Shown here: piece by piece, positions 42,815 through 54,050 of the stretch | Layout: each line of letters begins with the position of its first letter | How positions within the stretch are numbered: position 1 is the stretch's first letter | Assembly (NCBI GenBank): GCA_023548195.1 | Contig: JAJHZJ010000531.1 | Location: forward strand, 8,109,900-8,173,899 | Reading direction: 5' to 3' | DNA length: 64,000 bases | Source: Bettongia penicillata ogilbyi | Taxonomy: Eukaryota; Chordata; Mammalia; Diprotodontia; Potoroidae | Notes under the pieces: model-generated | The model's input: only the letters and a program-made list of their open reading frames with translations | Databases searched by the model: none | Told to the model about the DNA's origin: nothing | Translations under genes and position numbers: made by a program

Positions 42815-43085
42815 TTGAGACTGTGCTTCCTATCTTACCCAGGTAGAAAGTCTGTAGGCCAATCCCACTGCTGATCATCATGGGAACTTGGACCTGCTCT
42901 GTTTTTGACCTGTGCCAGTTCACCTCCCCTTAGGCAGCCTGATGGGTACCTGGTACTGGTACCAGACAGGGCAGACTTGCAATCATCTTAGCTCTAGTGC
43001 AGCTTAGAACTCCTGAGCTCAATTAATCTACCCGCCTCAGCCTCCTCAGTAGCAGGGATTACAAGTGTGTACCATCTCACCAGGC
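42815..43085 (-). pseudogene. 7SL (SRP) RNA pseudogene, near full length
   Basis: The minus strand reads through both domains of SRP RNA: GCCTGGTGAGATGGTACACA, CTGAGGAGGCTGAGGCGGG, TTGAGCTCAGGAGTTCTAAG, then in the S domain CAGGCTGCCTAAGGGGAGGT, GAACTGGCACAGGTCAAAAA, CAGAGCAGGTC and GATGATCAGCAGTGGGATTG, ending in the return strand of the Alu domain. It is about 271 nt against about 300 for a functional gene, with a deletion in the middle of the S domain and many changes. It contains the S domain, so it is not an Alu-type SINE. Confidence 0.9.
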
Positions 43086-43129
43086 AAGGTACAGTATATT
43101 CTTAAGGAATATAAGTACACTTGTATAGT

Positions 43130-43326
43130 AATGCAGTGATATATTACCAACAAAACCCAGCAGGAAGAGAGAGAAAAAAATTCCATTAAAAATGACTGCA
43201 GACAGCAGTAAAATATTTGGAAGTCTACTTGACAAGACTCTCACAAGAACTCACATGAACAAAATTACAAAACACTCTTGATACAAATAAAGACAATACA
43301 TAATTAGATAAATATTAACTGTTCAT
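43130..43326 (+). mobile_element. L1 ORF2 fragment, left part
   Basis: TTCCATTAAAAATGACTGCA, AAAATATTTGGAAGTCTACT, TGAACAAAATTACAAAACAC and TAAATATTAACTGTTCATG correspond to the late ORF2 segment of L1 (KYLGI, NYKTLF, NINCSW-like peptide). It resumes at 44798 with AATATGATAAAAATACTACC, the next part of ORF2, so it was split by the insertions between. Confidence 0.78.
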
Positions 43327-43359
43327 GAGTGTTTTTGCTCAGTCACGTCCAACTCTTGA
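43327..43359 (-). repeat. WSINE1-type SINE, left part
   Basis: TGTTTTTGCTCAGTCACGTC then CAACTCTTGA matches the reversed 3' end of this SINE. It continues at 44570 with CTCTTCATGACCCCATTTGG after the LTR element. CTCTTGA (43353-43359) is the left flanking repeat. Confidence 0.75.
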
Positions 43360-44569
43360 TGTGGATAGAAATAGTGCCCTAAGAGTTAAAAATAACATGA
43401 AGTGATGGAGTGCTTGGGTACATGCGCTTGGGCCCCAATTCTAAAATCACATTTTTCTTTAAAAATCACATTTCTCCCTTGCCTCAAAATACCATCCCAG
43501 GCAGTTTCTCCCCAGCCCAAGGATACAGCCTGCCCCAGCAGCAACCATTATCTCCCTTCTTGCTACAGAAGCTAGCTGCACTTATAGAACTTAATAGTCT
43601 GAACAAGCTGTGTACTGGCTGAACTGATTGTGCACTGGGTCATAATGACATTTACTACTCACTGACCAATCATATGTGTCCTAGACTTAGACGTATATGC
43701 CCTTACATTTGTCTTGTCCAACAAGACATTGAGAACAACCTGGTATTTCTGAGTCAGCCGTGATCATTAGTTGACTTAGTGACAGTTCAGACCTAAAACT
43801 ACACCTCCATGGAGCCCCACCCCCCCACTTGTGCTATTTTCCTATGAACTCTGGGTAAAATACCTGCACAGTAGATACCAAAAGTGCATGTTCCTTTAAG
43901 AACTCCTTAATCCCACCCCAAAACACCTAGTTAGCATATTAGACACATTTCCTATAGAATATCCTATATAAACTTTACCTGTACCCCTCTAAGGTTGCAG
44001 GTTCCCTAAGAACTCTTGCCTGCTGAAAAATGTAATAAATCTTTAGCTTGACCTCAACAATTTTGAGTCTGCGAATTCTTTCCAGGTGACCTACCCCTGA
44101 TACCTCTGTATTTGTGGGGGTCTCACCTCCCCTTCCAACCCTCATCATTAAGGACTGACTTTGTGAAGCCCCTGGTTTATTTTCTAACCTGAATGTGCCC
44201 TAAAGTCTTCCCTTACCACAAAACTTCCCCTTTTCCTGGACCATAAAATTCCTTGTCCCCACTCCTCATCCTGGGGAATGGAATTTCCTTATCTTTCTTA
44301 TCTTGTGTCATTCAAAGTCCTCAATCTGTGTCTTTATCTTGCAAGCCTCCTTTATTTTGCAAGACTTACTCTAGCTCTCCAACCCCCCATAAGGAAATCC
44401 TAAAATCATCCTATAAGTTTGACTTTTTCTGTATCACTGTCTTTATTTAGCTCCTTGCTAAATCTCAGGTCTGCCATTTTTACATCAATAAAGCTCCCAA
44501 TGGCTACAGAGAAGGTCTAAGTGAATTAATTCACATTTTGAATCAGCTCTCCCATCTCTCTCTTCAACA
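43360..44569 (+). mobile_element. 1.2-kb LTR element inserted in a SINE
   Basis: Starts TGTGGATAGAAATAG and ends TCTTCAACA, with flanking CTCTTGA/CTCTTCA (one difference). A promoter-like CCTATATAAAC lies at 43963 and AATAAAT at about 44033; a second AATAAAG is at about 44486. One long LTR, or an LTR with another fragment, is possible. No retroviral coding frame was recognised. Confidence 0.65.
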
Positions 44570-44797
44570 CTCTTCATGACCCCATTTGGAGTTTTCTTGG
44601 CAGAGATACTGGAGAAGTTTGCCATTTTTTTCACCAGTTCATTTTACAGATGAGGAAACTGAGGCAAAGAGAATTAAGTGACTTGTTGAGGGTCACACAG
44701 CTAGTAAGTGTCTTAGGTGAGATTTGAATTCAGCATGATTGTCTTCCTGATTCCAGACTCAGTATTCTATCCTACACCACCTAGTTACCCTTGTTTA
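44570..44797 (-). repeat. WSINE1-type SINE, right part
   Basis: CTCTTCATGACCCCATTTGG, GAGTTTTCTTGGCAGAGATA, CAGATGAGGAAACTGAGGC, GGTCACACAGCTAGTAAGTG and the reversed head CACCACCTAGTTACCC. Confidence 0.85.
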
Positions 44798-45056
44798 TAG
44801 GGAGGACTAGCCAATATGATAAAAATACTACCTAAATTAACCTACTCAGTGCCATGCCAAACTACCAACTACTTTTACTTTACTCTTGGGTTTGTTTTTG
44901 GTTTTTTTTTTTTTCTGGAACATGGCTAGTTGTTTTTCATGGACTCGTATGTATACTGTATTTCTTACTTGCTCAATAGGTGAGGGAGGGGTGGAGGAGG
45001 AAGAGAATTTGGAACTGAAAATAAAAATGTTTTAAATAATATGAATAAATAGTAAT
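44798..45056 (+). mobile_element. L1 ORF2 fragment and 3'UTR, right part
   Basis: AATATGATAAAAATACTACC, CTACTCAGTGCCATGCCAAA and CTACCAA are the ORF2 continuation of 43326. An internal deletion then joins it to the L1 3'UTR: TTTGGTTTTTTTTTTTTTCT, GGTGAGGGAGGGGTGGAGGA and GAATTTGGAACTGAAAATAA. Confidence 0.75.
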
Positions 45057-46670
45057 GCATTAAGTACTGACTTGATGGATAAGAAAGAAAAGCACAATTA
45101 GGAGGTTAATTTTTCCCAGAAGAAATCATATAGCGACTTGAGAATTCAGACTCTTGGATTATCCACACTGCTCAGTTTCTATTTATGCAGATAATGGAGA
45201 TAAGAGTTTAAGGGAGACAGAGGGTGGGAGGGCTGTTTTCCTATTTCTGTGCTGTCCTTTTCTAGCTTCAGAAAAGAATGTAAATCAGTTCAATCACCAT
45301 AAAATCCAGCCCCTTTTCATCACTGAGAATATTATTCTCTGTGTGGGGAATGTAGGGAAGAGGTATTATTTTTCTGTACTTAACAGATGAAAAAATTGAG
45401 GCTTGGAGAGCTAAAATGGTATACTCAACGGCTTATTAATCATATAAGCTAAAAGCAAACAAAAAATTATACTTTGGAATCTGTCTGGATGCTGGAAAAT
45501 CCTCGGTGAGGATGGAAAGCAATTTAAAAGAAAACTAAAAGCTGCCATTAGGTCTGAAACAGCAAATGGGGGACACTTTCCCTTCTTTTCCCATTGACAC
45601 CAGGGGAATTCGGTTTCCCTTCACAGTCAAGCTTCCTGAGAGGCTAAATGAGACTGGAACTCAGAGAGAGGTTCTAAAGATGAGAGGCTGAGGTCAGGCC
45701 TCTCCGTAGCCTCTTAATCAGCCTGAATCCAGTCAATTTGATTGAGGGGGAGGGGAGGGGGAGAGGGTGCTCCTTAGCAAACCGCACCACTGACTGGAGT
45801 GTCCTTCCATGCTGGGATCTGAATCCGACACGTCCCAGGCGGCCAGGTACGGCCTCAAACAGACTTAGATCCGCTGCTTTGGCCGTGGACACCAACTGGG
45901 CCGGAGCTGATTGGGTTCAGAGGAGGGCCGGAGCTGATTGGGTTCAGAGGAGAGCCGGACCGGGAAAGGAACTGGTTCAGAAGCCAGAGTCAGCTCGCCC
46001 GGCCAGGCACCGTGACACCGACAGTGCAGAAGGTGAGGGGAAGACAGATCCAGACCAGAGGCCAACATAAAAGGAAGCAGACAAATCAATAGCACGAAAT
46101 GGCCCGGGGAAACCAGAAAATCAAAATTGCTTGGCGTTTGCTACAGCTCACTAAATCGGAAAGTTATCCATTTTGTACTGAAGGCCAGCACCGCTCAGGG
46201 CAACAGCAGCAGCGAGTGGAAGAAGTCATCTCAACAGCTGGCTGCCCAGGGACAGAGACAGGGAGAAATTCGGCGCTGGCCAAGTGCCTCCTTCCTCCAG
46301 CGGGCTTAACTCGTAAACCTCCTTACACCTTCCTTGGGAAAGTCTACGCAGGAGCTGCGTTTCTCATTAACAATGGTCTTTCCATCTTGCCGGTCAGCAG
46401 CCTCTAGCAGGGGGAGGCGGGGGAGGGTCCCAGGTGACCCAGGAGTAATTTTGAGTGCTAGTTCATCCTATTAACCTCTAGCTCCAGGGTGGGTGCCCTT
46501 TTGATTTCCTCTGTCCCCTAGGGTAATTGTGTTCTGGACGCACCTGCAGCCGGAGTAGGCTGCTTAGAGCAACGGCTAATACACTCATTAGCATTTTAAA
46601 GGAAAAGTGGTAAGGGATGCTAACATTCTCTACAGGGGGTAGGCGAAGTACTTTCTTTAACTGATTGAAA
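45057..46670. other. Single-copy DNA with a GC-rich part (45730-46440)
   Basis: No repeat families were recognised. The GC-rich part has more CpG than its surroundings and holds a 27-bp perfect tandem duplication at 45898-45951 (unit ending GATTGGGTTCAGAGGA) plus a third partial unit. It may be a former CpG island or regulatory DNA. A 102-codon frame from 46099 starts MARGNQKIKI but has no further similarity that I recognise. Confidence 0.4.
45898..45951. repeat. 27-bp tandem duplication
   Basis: Two identical 27-bp units (45898-45924, 45925-45951) containing GGAGCTGATTGGGTTCAG, followed by a partial third beginning GAGCCGGA. Confidence 0.95.
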
Positions 46671-46671
46671 C

Positions 46672-46863
46672 CATTCTCTCTCTTCCTCCCTCCTCCCTTC
46701 TTTTTTCTTTTTCCCCTCTCTCCTCCCTCCTCTCTCTTTCCCTCCCCCCTTCCTCTCTTTCTCTGTCTCTCTCGGTTCCTCTCTGACTCGGTCTCTATCT
46801 CTCCCCTTCCCCTTCCCTTTTCTTTTTCCCCTCTCTCCCCCTCCCCTCTCTTCCCTTCCCTCC

Positions 46864-46924
<61 letters not shown>

Positions 46925-46999
46925 GTCTCTCTCTGTCTCTCTGTCTCTCTCTCTGTCTCTCTCTCTCTGTCTCTCTCTCTCTGTCTCTCCCTCCCTCCC

Positions 47000-47050
<51 letters not shown>

Positions 47051-47051
47051 G

Positions 47052-47109
<58 letters not shown>

Positions 47110-47125
47110 CCTCCCTCCCTCCTTT
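46672..47125. repeat. Polypyrimidine tract with long (CT)n
   Basis: About 450 nt almost free of purines on the plus strand except G in CTGTCTCT units. The core at 46868-46920 is pure (CT)n, and later parts alternate CTCT and CTGTCT. The flanks are CCCTT/CCTCC runs. The Ser/Leu-rich frame across it is an artefact. Confidence 0.97.
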
Positions 47126-48439
47126 AGTCTTCCTTTTTCTCTCAGTGTTCCACTCCTGGACTGTAATTCTTCTTTCTCCCTACTATCCCCTCATTCTTCC
47201 ATCCTCCCACTCATTAAATGGTCACACTAGGCAATTAAAATATATTTATAATTATGTTTGGTTTAGCCTTGAAGATAAGCAAACTGTTATGTAATGTATA
47301 GTCTTAGAAAATTGATTGAGGAATTGAGATGTTGAGTTGCCTAGTATCACACAACCAGTCTGGAAGAAACAGAATTTATAAGATCATAGAATTAGAATTG
47401 AAAAGTACTTTAGAGGTCATCAAATCCCACCACTTCATTTTACAGATGAGAAAACTAAGGAACCAAAGGGTGCTTTGCCCAGTCACAGAATTAGTAAGGT
47501 GTATAAGGTCAATATTTGCACTCAGGTCTTCACCATTCCAAAGCAAATCCATTATACTACACTTCTGAATCTTCTTGACCCAGAAATCTGTTTCCTCTCC
47601 ATTGTGCCAGCTCTATAATTACAATTATTTGTATATTTACCTGTTAAAGTTATAATTTCTATTGTTATTAAAAACCAAACAACTTCAGTCTTTCACGTGT
47701 CTCTCCAAAAAAAAAAAACAACAACAAAAAGCACTAAGTAGATTTTTATATTAGTTGGTCGTCAATTCATTATCTTATTAGTTGGTATATGACTCATAGG
47801 AGACATTCCTGAACATGGAGTAGGGAGAATGTTCTAAAGGGGAAGGAAATAAAATTAGCATTTTCTTTTCCCCATGAGCACAATTATGAAAGTCCTCATG
47901 ATAAATATGAACAGTCCAGGTCAGAGCTGGAAGATTATGATTAGGGTTTGGGATTAGGGTTTCTTACATTCTGATGTAAGAATAGGAGTCTGACCTGCCT
48001 TTTCCTCACCAGTTGGTGAATGTCATGAATAGGGGCCCCTCTGCTTCCTCCTTCACTCCCCGTAAATCATCAGACCCAGGACTGTCTATACAGACTTTAG
48101 GTTAAACCCTGAAAACTGGATTTGCTCACTGCAGTGACACACCAGCTGCTAAATAAAATTGCTAAATAAGCAAAATGCTTCCCTAGATCCTGATTACAAG
48201 TTCTCAGAACCTCCCCAGTCCCCAACTCAATTGTTTTCTACCATACCTTGAAGTGACCTATGATTAAAGTGGCCATCTATCCCCAACATCTCAGAGTCAC
48301 ATTTCAGAAAAAGGAAATCTACATTTAATAAAGGTTTGAGAAAAGAATACAGAATGATGAAATTAACAGAAACAGAGTTGGAAAGGGATGCAGAGTTCAT
48401 TTAGCTCATTATAAAAATCTTTGCCAAACTTTCCTATTG
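47126..48439. other. MIR-type repeat in otherwise unassigned DNA
   Basis: 47385-47580 (-) is MIR-type: GATCATAGAATTAGAATTGA, CATTTTACAGATGAGAAAAC and CACTCAGGTCTTCACC. Poly-A/CAA at 47707-47733. The rest has no recognised family. Confidence 0.5.
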
Positions 48440-48628
48440 TCTTTTGGGAGCCACCTGCAGGCATTCTGATCAATATCTGGCCATTGGACCCAGATAACTC
48501 AGGAGGAGAAAGTGAGGCTGGTGATCTTGCACAGCCCTCCCTCACTTACATCTAGTTCACTTGCAAGTCATGGCATCATTGTCCTGATGTCATGGTTCTC
48601 TTTAAGATGGAAGGACAAACAATAACAA
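48440..48628 (+). repeat. Marsupial SINE with RTE-like 3' end (type B)
   Basis: AATATCTGGCCATTGGACCC, GTGAGGCTGGTGATCTTGCA, CTTGCAAGTCATGGCATCAT, CCTGATGTCATGGTTCTCTT and GAAGGACAAACAATAAC. Confidence 0.85.
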
Positions 48629-49169
48629 TTTTCTTTTTTGCCTTCTTTCCATTTCCAAATGCCCTCAAGATGACTTTGCTTAGTTCTGTCTCTTGTGGAG
48701 ATTTTTTAAAGTGAGTTTTTACCCTCTGCTTCTTTTTGTTTATGGTAGGGCTTGTAAGCTCCCATAATCCTTCTCTGTAAGATTTTACAAATGAGTTGAT
48801 ATTCGAAACCAGTGTTGCCCTTGGCTGATAAATCTCTCCCCTTGGTAAATAAGTCAAGTGCTTGCTGACTAAGGGTCTTTTAAGAATCTTTTGGTCTCCT
48901 TGTTTTATAGCAAATGGTTTACATCAGCTAAGCTTCTGCATGAAATTATCACAGTCTGTTCTTTCTTCCATCCAAATTATACGTTTCATCATCAATAACT
49001 TCGAACAGGTCATGACAGATTTGTTTCAGTTGAATGTTTTATCTTTTTCTCATGATTTTTTCCTTTTGGCTTTGTATTTATTTTAATCTTTATTCTAATA
49101 AGTTGGTGGTCAAACTGCACATAGACAGCTGATTCAGGAATGACTTCCACACTTGTAATTAATCATTTC
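48629..49169. other. Unassigned
   Basis: T-rich, with no recognised family or coding frame. Confidence 0.35.
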
Positions 49170-49480
49170 TTGTCTATTCAGTTCCCTATTCCTGGAAAGC
49201 TCTCCCTCCTCATGTCCACCTGCTGATTTCCCTGGTTCCCTTCAAGTTCCAGCTAAAGTCCCACCTTCTACCAGAAACCTTTCCCAATGTCCCTAATGGT
49301 AGCGTTTTACCTCTATTGATACTCCAGAATTTATCCTGTATAGATCTTATTTGTACATAGCTGCATGCTATGGTCTCCCACCTTAGACTGAGCTCCTTGA
49401 GAGAAAGGACTGTCTTTTACCTTTTCACGCAAAGGGCTTAGCACAGTGCCTGGCACATAGTAGGTGGTTACATGTTTACC
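49170..49480 (+). repeat. L2 LINE 3' end
   Basis: TTCCTGGAAAGCTCTCCCTC, TTCCCTTCAAGTTCCAGCTA, AAAGTCCCACCTTCTACCAG, TATCCTGTATAGATCTTATT, GACTGAGCTCCTTGAGAG and GCACAGTGCCTGGCACATAG. The best preserved L2 tail in the window. Confidence 0.88.
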
Positions 49481-49639
49481 AACTATTAAAATACAAAGAA
49501 TTCTTCACTTATTGATGAGTCTCTCCCTTCTTTGCTTGGTTGGGCATCAGAAAGCACACTCAGTCTGTTGCCAAGACTGAACTTGACCACTTCCAATGTG
49601 GCCGAATTTGACAAAGGTTGTGCTCTGTTGGCATAAGAA

Positions 49640-49828
49640 AGGAACACGCATTTATTAAGTACCTGCTATGTTCTAGGCTCTATGCTAAATACTTTACAAA
49701 TATTACCTCATTTGATCTTCACAACAACTCTTCAAGATAGGTATCTTTAGATATCATTATCCCTAGGCAGACATAGAGGAATCTCCAAGTTTAGAGACTT
49801 GCCCAGGATTACACAGTTAGTGAGAGTC
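49640..49828 (-). repeat. MIR-type SINE
   Basis: CGCATTTATTAAGTACCTGC, TATGTTCTAGGCTCTATGC, CCTCATTTGATCTTCACAAC, TAGAGACTTGCCCAGG and ATTACACAGTTAGTGAG. Confidence 0.72.
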
Positions 49829-50300
49829 TGTAACAGTAAGCATCTGACATATACAGGGGAGACTGCTATCACAGATTCTTTGATCTGCTTTTCTAAAAGA
49901 AAAGGCAACTTCTGAGGGGTTAACAATCTCCTTTAAGCAAGCACATGTAGCATTCACCAATAGAGAAAAATGCAAGAAGATAAACAAAGACCAACAGACA
50001 GGCTTCCAAATTGTCTGACCATCCCATTCATACGTAGTTACCAGAGAGGGAAGCAGCAACATCTGGGTTTTCAAGCGGGAGGTGGGAAGGGCTGCTTAGC
50101 AGCTTCCTAGAGTCTCATCTGGCACACAAATCTTCTTCCAAAAACTAAACCCCAAAGAAAATCCTCACCTCAGAGTACTTAAACATTTTTTAGAGTCAGA
50201 GGGCATCACAACCCTTGAGAACCTCATTAACAAAAGGTGTGGGGCTTCCTACAAATCTTCCCGGGTCCATTAATGGATGGGGAAGATCTTCTTTAATCAC
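49829..50300 (+). mobile_element. LTR-like element, copy B
   Basis: TGTAACAGTAAGCATCTG, CAACTTCTGAGGGGTTAACA, CAACAGACAGGCTTCCAAAT, CAACATCTGGGTTTTCAAG and AATTCCTCACCTCAGAGTAC-like parts in the same order as copy A at 32744. The TATA region is eroded. Confidence 0.6.
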
Positions 50301-50641
50301 ATTAAAATAATTAACAATACAAATACATATATAATTCTAGTTAAAGAAGCTCTTGTTTCTGTACTTTACTCCTAGTAAAGATTCTTGGTTGATAAAGGCA
50401 AGATTCAATCAGAGGCACTTGATTATACCAAAATAGAAACAGCAAAAGATCCTACTTTGCTTGCCATCACAGTGTCTGAGGGCAGATTTGAACTCAGATC
50501 TTCCTAACTGCCTAACATACCCAGCTGCATTGGTGGAAGCATTTCTCATCTGATAATTCCTTATGTCAATGAAATCTTAGGTTCAATCCCTATCCCTGTT
50601 AGGGAGATGTGAGTATAAAAGGGCAAAGTATTTTTGTTTGA
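50301..50641. other. Unassigned, with a type-C SINE remnant near 50535-50612
   Basis: GCTGCATTGGTGGAAGCATT and ATTCCTTATGTCAATGAAAT resemble the distal part of the type-C SINE. Confidence 0.45.
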
Positions 50642-50864
50642 AAGGCAGTTGTGGCACAGTGGATAGAGTGCTGGTCCTGGAGTTGGGAAGTCCTAAGTTC
50701 AAACCTGACCTCAGATATTTACTAGTTGTGTGATTCTGGGCAAGTCATTTAATCCTATTTGCCTCAGTTTTTCCATCTGTAAAATGAGCTGAAGAAAGAA
50801 ATGGCAAACCACTTCAGTGTTTTTACCAGGAAAACCCCAAATGGGGTCACAAAGAGTCAGACAC
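50642..50864 (+). repeat. Marsupial tRNA-like SINE (WSINE1-type)
   Basis: AGGCAGTTGTGGCACAGTGG, AAGTTCAAACCTGACCTCAG, TGCCTCAGTTTTTCCATCTG and AAACCCCAAATGGGGTCACA. Its 3' tail is replaced directly by L1 copy 7. Confidence 0.88.
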
Positions 50865-51587
50865 AAAAATGGTGGAGAAAAGGCAGCAACTCACCTGAGC
50901 TTTCCCCCAAATACCTTTAAATAAAACCATAAAACAATTTCTGGAGCAACAGAACCCACAAAAGGATAGGGTGGAATATTCTCTAGCCAAAAACAACTTA
51001 GAAAGTCAATGGGAAAAGTCTGTCATCCCAGGGCAAGAGTGGAGCAGAATCCAGGACAGGCTGTGCCACCACAGCCCCAGCCTCAGCAAACTAAGAACAG
51101 GTCTTGGGAATGATTAAATCAGTAACAGTTGCTGCTGCTTCCAAAGTTCTCAGCCCACAGACAGTAAGGGGATAGAACAACTGGTCAGAAGAAGATTACA
51201 GGGGTCTTTTTGCTAGCACTGCAGTCAGGACTCTGTTGCTTTGCCTATATTCATATCTGAGTCCCTGTTCTGGTTAGCAGTCCCAAGGTGATAAAGAGCA
51301 CTAGTACATCAAAACTTGTGGCCACAGCAGAGCAAAAACCCTTGTCACAGTGCCAGGCCAGAAAAGAGGGCTTGTGGTTTCTCACAAGCCAGAAAACAGG
51401 CCAGGAGAAGATTAAACACCTCTCCTTAGATCATATTACTTGGAAGAACTGAAAATATATAGATCCCTAGAGGTATCTCTGAAAATAGCTGCACAAAAAC
51501 CCTGAAGCTTGGGATAGTATGCCCTCTACTCTGGAATTAGAGTCCCACTTTAGCAAAGAGTTAAAAGTCAAGAAATAGAGGGGGGGA

Positions 51588-52669
51588 ATGAGCAAACAAC
51601 AAAAGAATTCTGACCCTAAAAAGTTACTATAGTAACAAGGAAGTTCAAAACACACTTCCAAGACAACAAAATCAACACTGCTACACCCAAAGCCTCCAAG
51701 AAAAATATGAATTGGTCTCAGGCCATGGAAGAGTTCAAAAAGGAGCTTGAAAATCAAGTAAAAGAAGTAGAGGAAAAATTGGGAAGAGAAATGAAAGAGG
51801 CAAAAAAAAATCACAAAAAACAAGTCAACAGTTTGGTAAAGGAGACATACACACACACACACACACACAAATTGAAGTAAATAACACCTTAAAAAACAGA
51901 CTAGGCCAAATGGCAAAAATTCACTTTAGAAAAAAAACTCCTTAAAAAGTAGAATTAGACAAATGGAAAAGGAAGTACAAAAGCTCACTGAAAAAATAAT
52001 TCCTTAAAAATTAGAACAGAGCAGATGGAAGCTAATAACTTTCTGAGAAATCAAGAAACAATAAAACAAAACCAAAAGAATGAAAAAATAGAAGGCAATG
52101 TGAAATATCTCATTGAAAAAAGTAACTGACCTGGAAAATAGATCCAACAGAGATAATTTAAAAATTATTGGACTACCTGAAAACCATGATCAAAAAAGGA
52201 ACTTAGACATCATCTTTCAAGAAATTATCAAGGAAAACTGCCCTAATATTCTAGAATCAGAAGATAAAATAGAAACTGAAAGAATTCACTGATCACCTCC
52301 TGAAGAGATTCCAAAATGAAAACTCTAAGAAATATTATAGCTAAATTCCAGAACTCCCAGGTCAAAGAGAAAATATTGCAAGCAGTCACAAAGAAACAAT
52401 TCAAGTATGATGAAACCACAGTCGGAATAACACAAGATTTAGCAGCTTCTACATTAAAGTATTGGAGGGCTTGGAATATGATATTCCAGAAGGTAAAGGA
52501 GCTAGGATTACAACCAAGAATCATCTACCCAGAAAAACTAAGTATATTCCTTCAGGTGTGAAAAAAATGAATATTCAATGAAATAGAAGACTTCCAAGCA
52601 TTCTTGATGAAAAGACCAAAACTGAATAGAAAATTTGACTTTCAAATACAAGACTCAAGAGAAGTATAA
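51588..52669 (+). pseudogene. L1-type ORF1, heavily mutated (copy 7)
   Basis: Starts MSKQQKN, then loses frame. Remains of SKASKKNMNWSQAMEEFKKE, coiled coil, LKIIGLPENHDQ, NIIAKFQNSQVKEKILQAVT and TVGITQDLAASTLKYWRAW are visible in different frames. An (AC)n run at 51848-51870 sits inside the coiled-coil region. Confidence 0.85.
51848..51870. repeat. (AC)n microsatellite inside a dead ORF1
   Basis: ACATACACACACACACACAC replaces the ACACAAAAAAAT found at this point in copies 4 and 6, so it arose after insertion. Confidence 0.9.
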
Positions 52670-53270
52670 AAAGGTAAAGGGAAGCATAAAAAAGAAAAGG
52701 GAAATCATAAGGGACTTAATAACATTAAACTGTTTCATTCCTACATGGGAAGATAATATTTGTAACTTATCAGAACTTTTTCATTATTAGAGCAGTTGAA
52801 AGGGGTATATATAGACAGAGGGGACAGGTGTGAGTTGAATATGAAGGAATGATATCTAAAAAAATAAAATTAAGGGGTGAGAGAGAAAAGTTCTGGGAGA
52901 AAGGAAAAGGGAGAGACAGAATGATGTAAACTATCTCACATAAAAGCGGCAAGACAGCTTCTACAGTGGAGAGGAAGAAGAGGAAGGTAAGGGGGAGTGA
53001 GTGAAACTTACTCTCATCAGAATTGTTTCAAAGAGGGAATAACATACACACTCAATTGGGTATAGAAATCTATCTTATCCTACAGGAAAGTTGGAGTGGA
53101 AGGAGATAAGAGAAGAGGGGCATGATCGAAGGGAGGGCAGACAAAAGGAGGGAGTATCAGAACCAGAACACTTTTGAGGAGAGACTTGGTGAAAGGAGAG
53201 AGAATGGAATAAACATGAGAGAGGGGGGGGAATAAAACTGAAGGAAATACAACAATGGTAACTGTGAAAA

Positions 53271-54050
53271 AAGTTTTGAAGCAAGTTTCTTTGATGAAGG
53301 CCTCAATTCTCAAACATATAGAGAACTGAGTCAAATTTATAAAAATAAGAGCCGGTCCCCAATTGATAAATGATCAAAAGATATGATCAATTTTCAGGTG
53401 AAGTAATCAAAGCTATCTATGATTCATATGAAAAAATGCTCTAACTCACTATTGATTGGAGAAATGTAAATTAAAACAATTCTAAGGTACTACCTCATAC
53501 CTATTATATTGGCTAATGGAACAGAAAAGAAAAGTAACAAATGTCAGAGAGCATGTGAGAAAAGTGAGACATTAATACATTGTTAATGGAGTTGTGAACT
53601 GACTCAACCATTCTATAAAGCAACTTGGAACTATGCCCAAAGGGATAAAATATCAAAAAGGAAAAGGACCTATGTGTACAAAAATATAACAACTTTTCCT
53701 GGGGGCAAAGAATTGGGAATTAAGAGATGTCCATCAATTGGGGAATGGCTGAACAAATTATGGCATGTGATTATGATGAAATACTATTGGACTAAGAAAT
53801 GAGGAGCAGGATGCTCTCAGAAAAGCCAGGAAAGACTTACATGGACTGATACAAAGTGAAATGTGCTGTGTACAAAGTAACAGCAATATTGTAAGATGAT
53901 CAGCTGTGAATGACTTAGCTATTCTCAGTAACACAACAATCCAAGACAACTCTGAAGGACTTAGGACGAAAAATGCCATCTAACCCCAGAGAAAGAACTT
54001 ATGGTGTCTGAATACAGACTGAAGTACACTTTTTAACTTTATTTTTCTTT
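53271..54050 (+). pseudogene. L1 ORF2 C-terminal remnant (copy 7)
   Basis: Corresponds to the last ~250 codons of L1 ORF2, after the reverse transcriptase. Blocks align with the mammalian L1 order: TCAATTCTCAAACATATAGA, ATGAAAAAATGCTCTAACTC, TGGAGAAATGTAAATTAAAA, TACTACCTCATACCTATTAT, AAATGTCAGAGAGCATGTGA, TTAATGGAGTTGTGAACTGA and ATGATGAAATACTATTGGAC. The endonuclease and reverse transcriptase are absent, and stops and indels are frequent. Confidence 0.8.

Noticed and set aside
42950..43090. Alu-like sequence suggesting primate DNA or contamination
   Set aside because: The homology continues through the S domain of 7SL, which Alu lacks, and the surrounding repeats are marsupial.
46099..46407. 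Frame starting MARGNQKIKI, recalling the first residues of SERF or ZNF706 proteins
   Set aside because: The similarity stops after about seven residues; nothing after it matches either family, so chance is more likely.
46665..47294. A 209-codon Ser/Leu-rich frame
   Set aside because: It is a translation of (CT)n and CTGT repeats with no protein-like part.
47935..47975. Two GATTAGGGTTT-type units resembling telomere repeat
   Set aside because: Only two imperfect units in about 30 bp; too little to call an interstitial telomere block.
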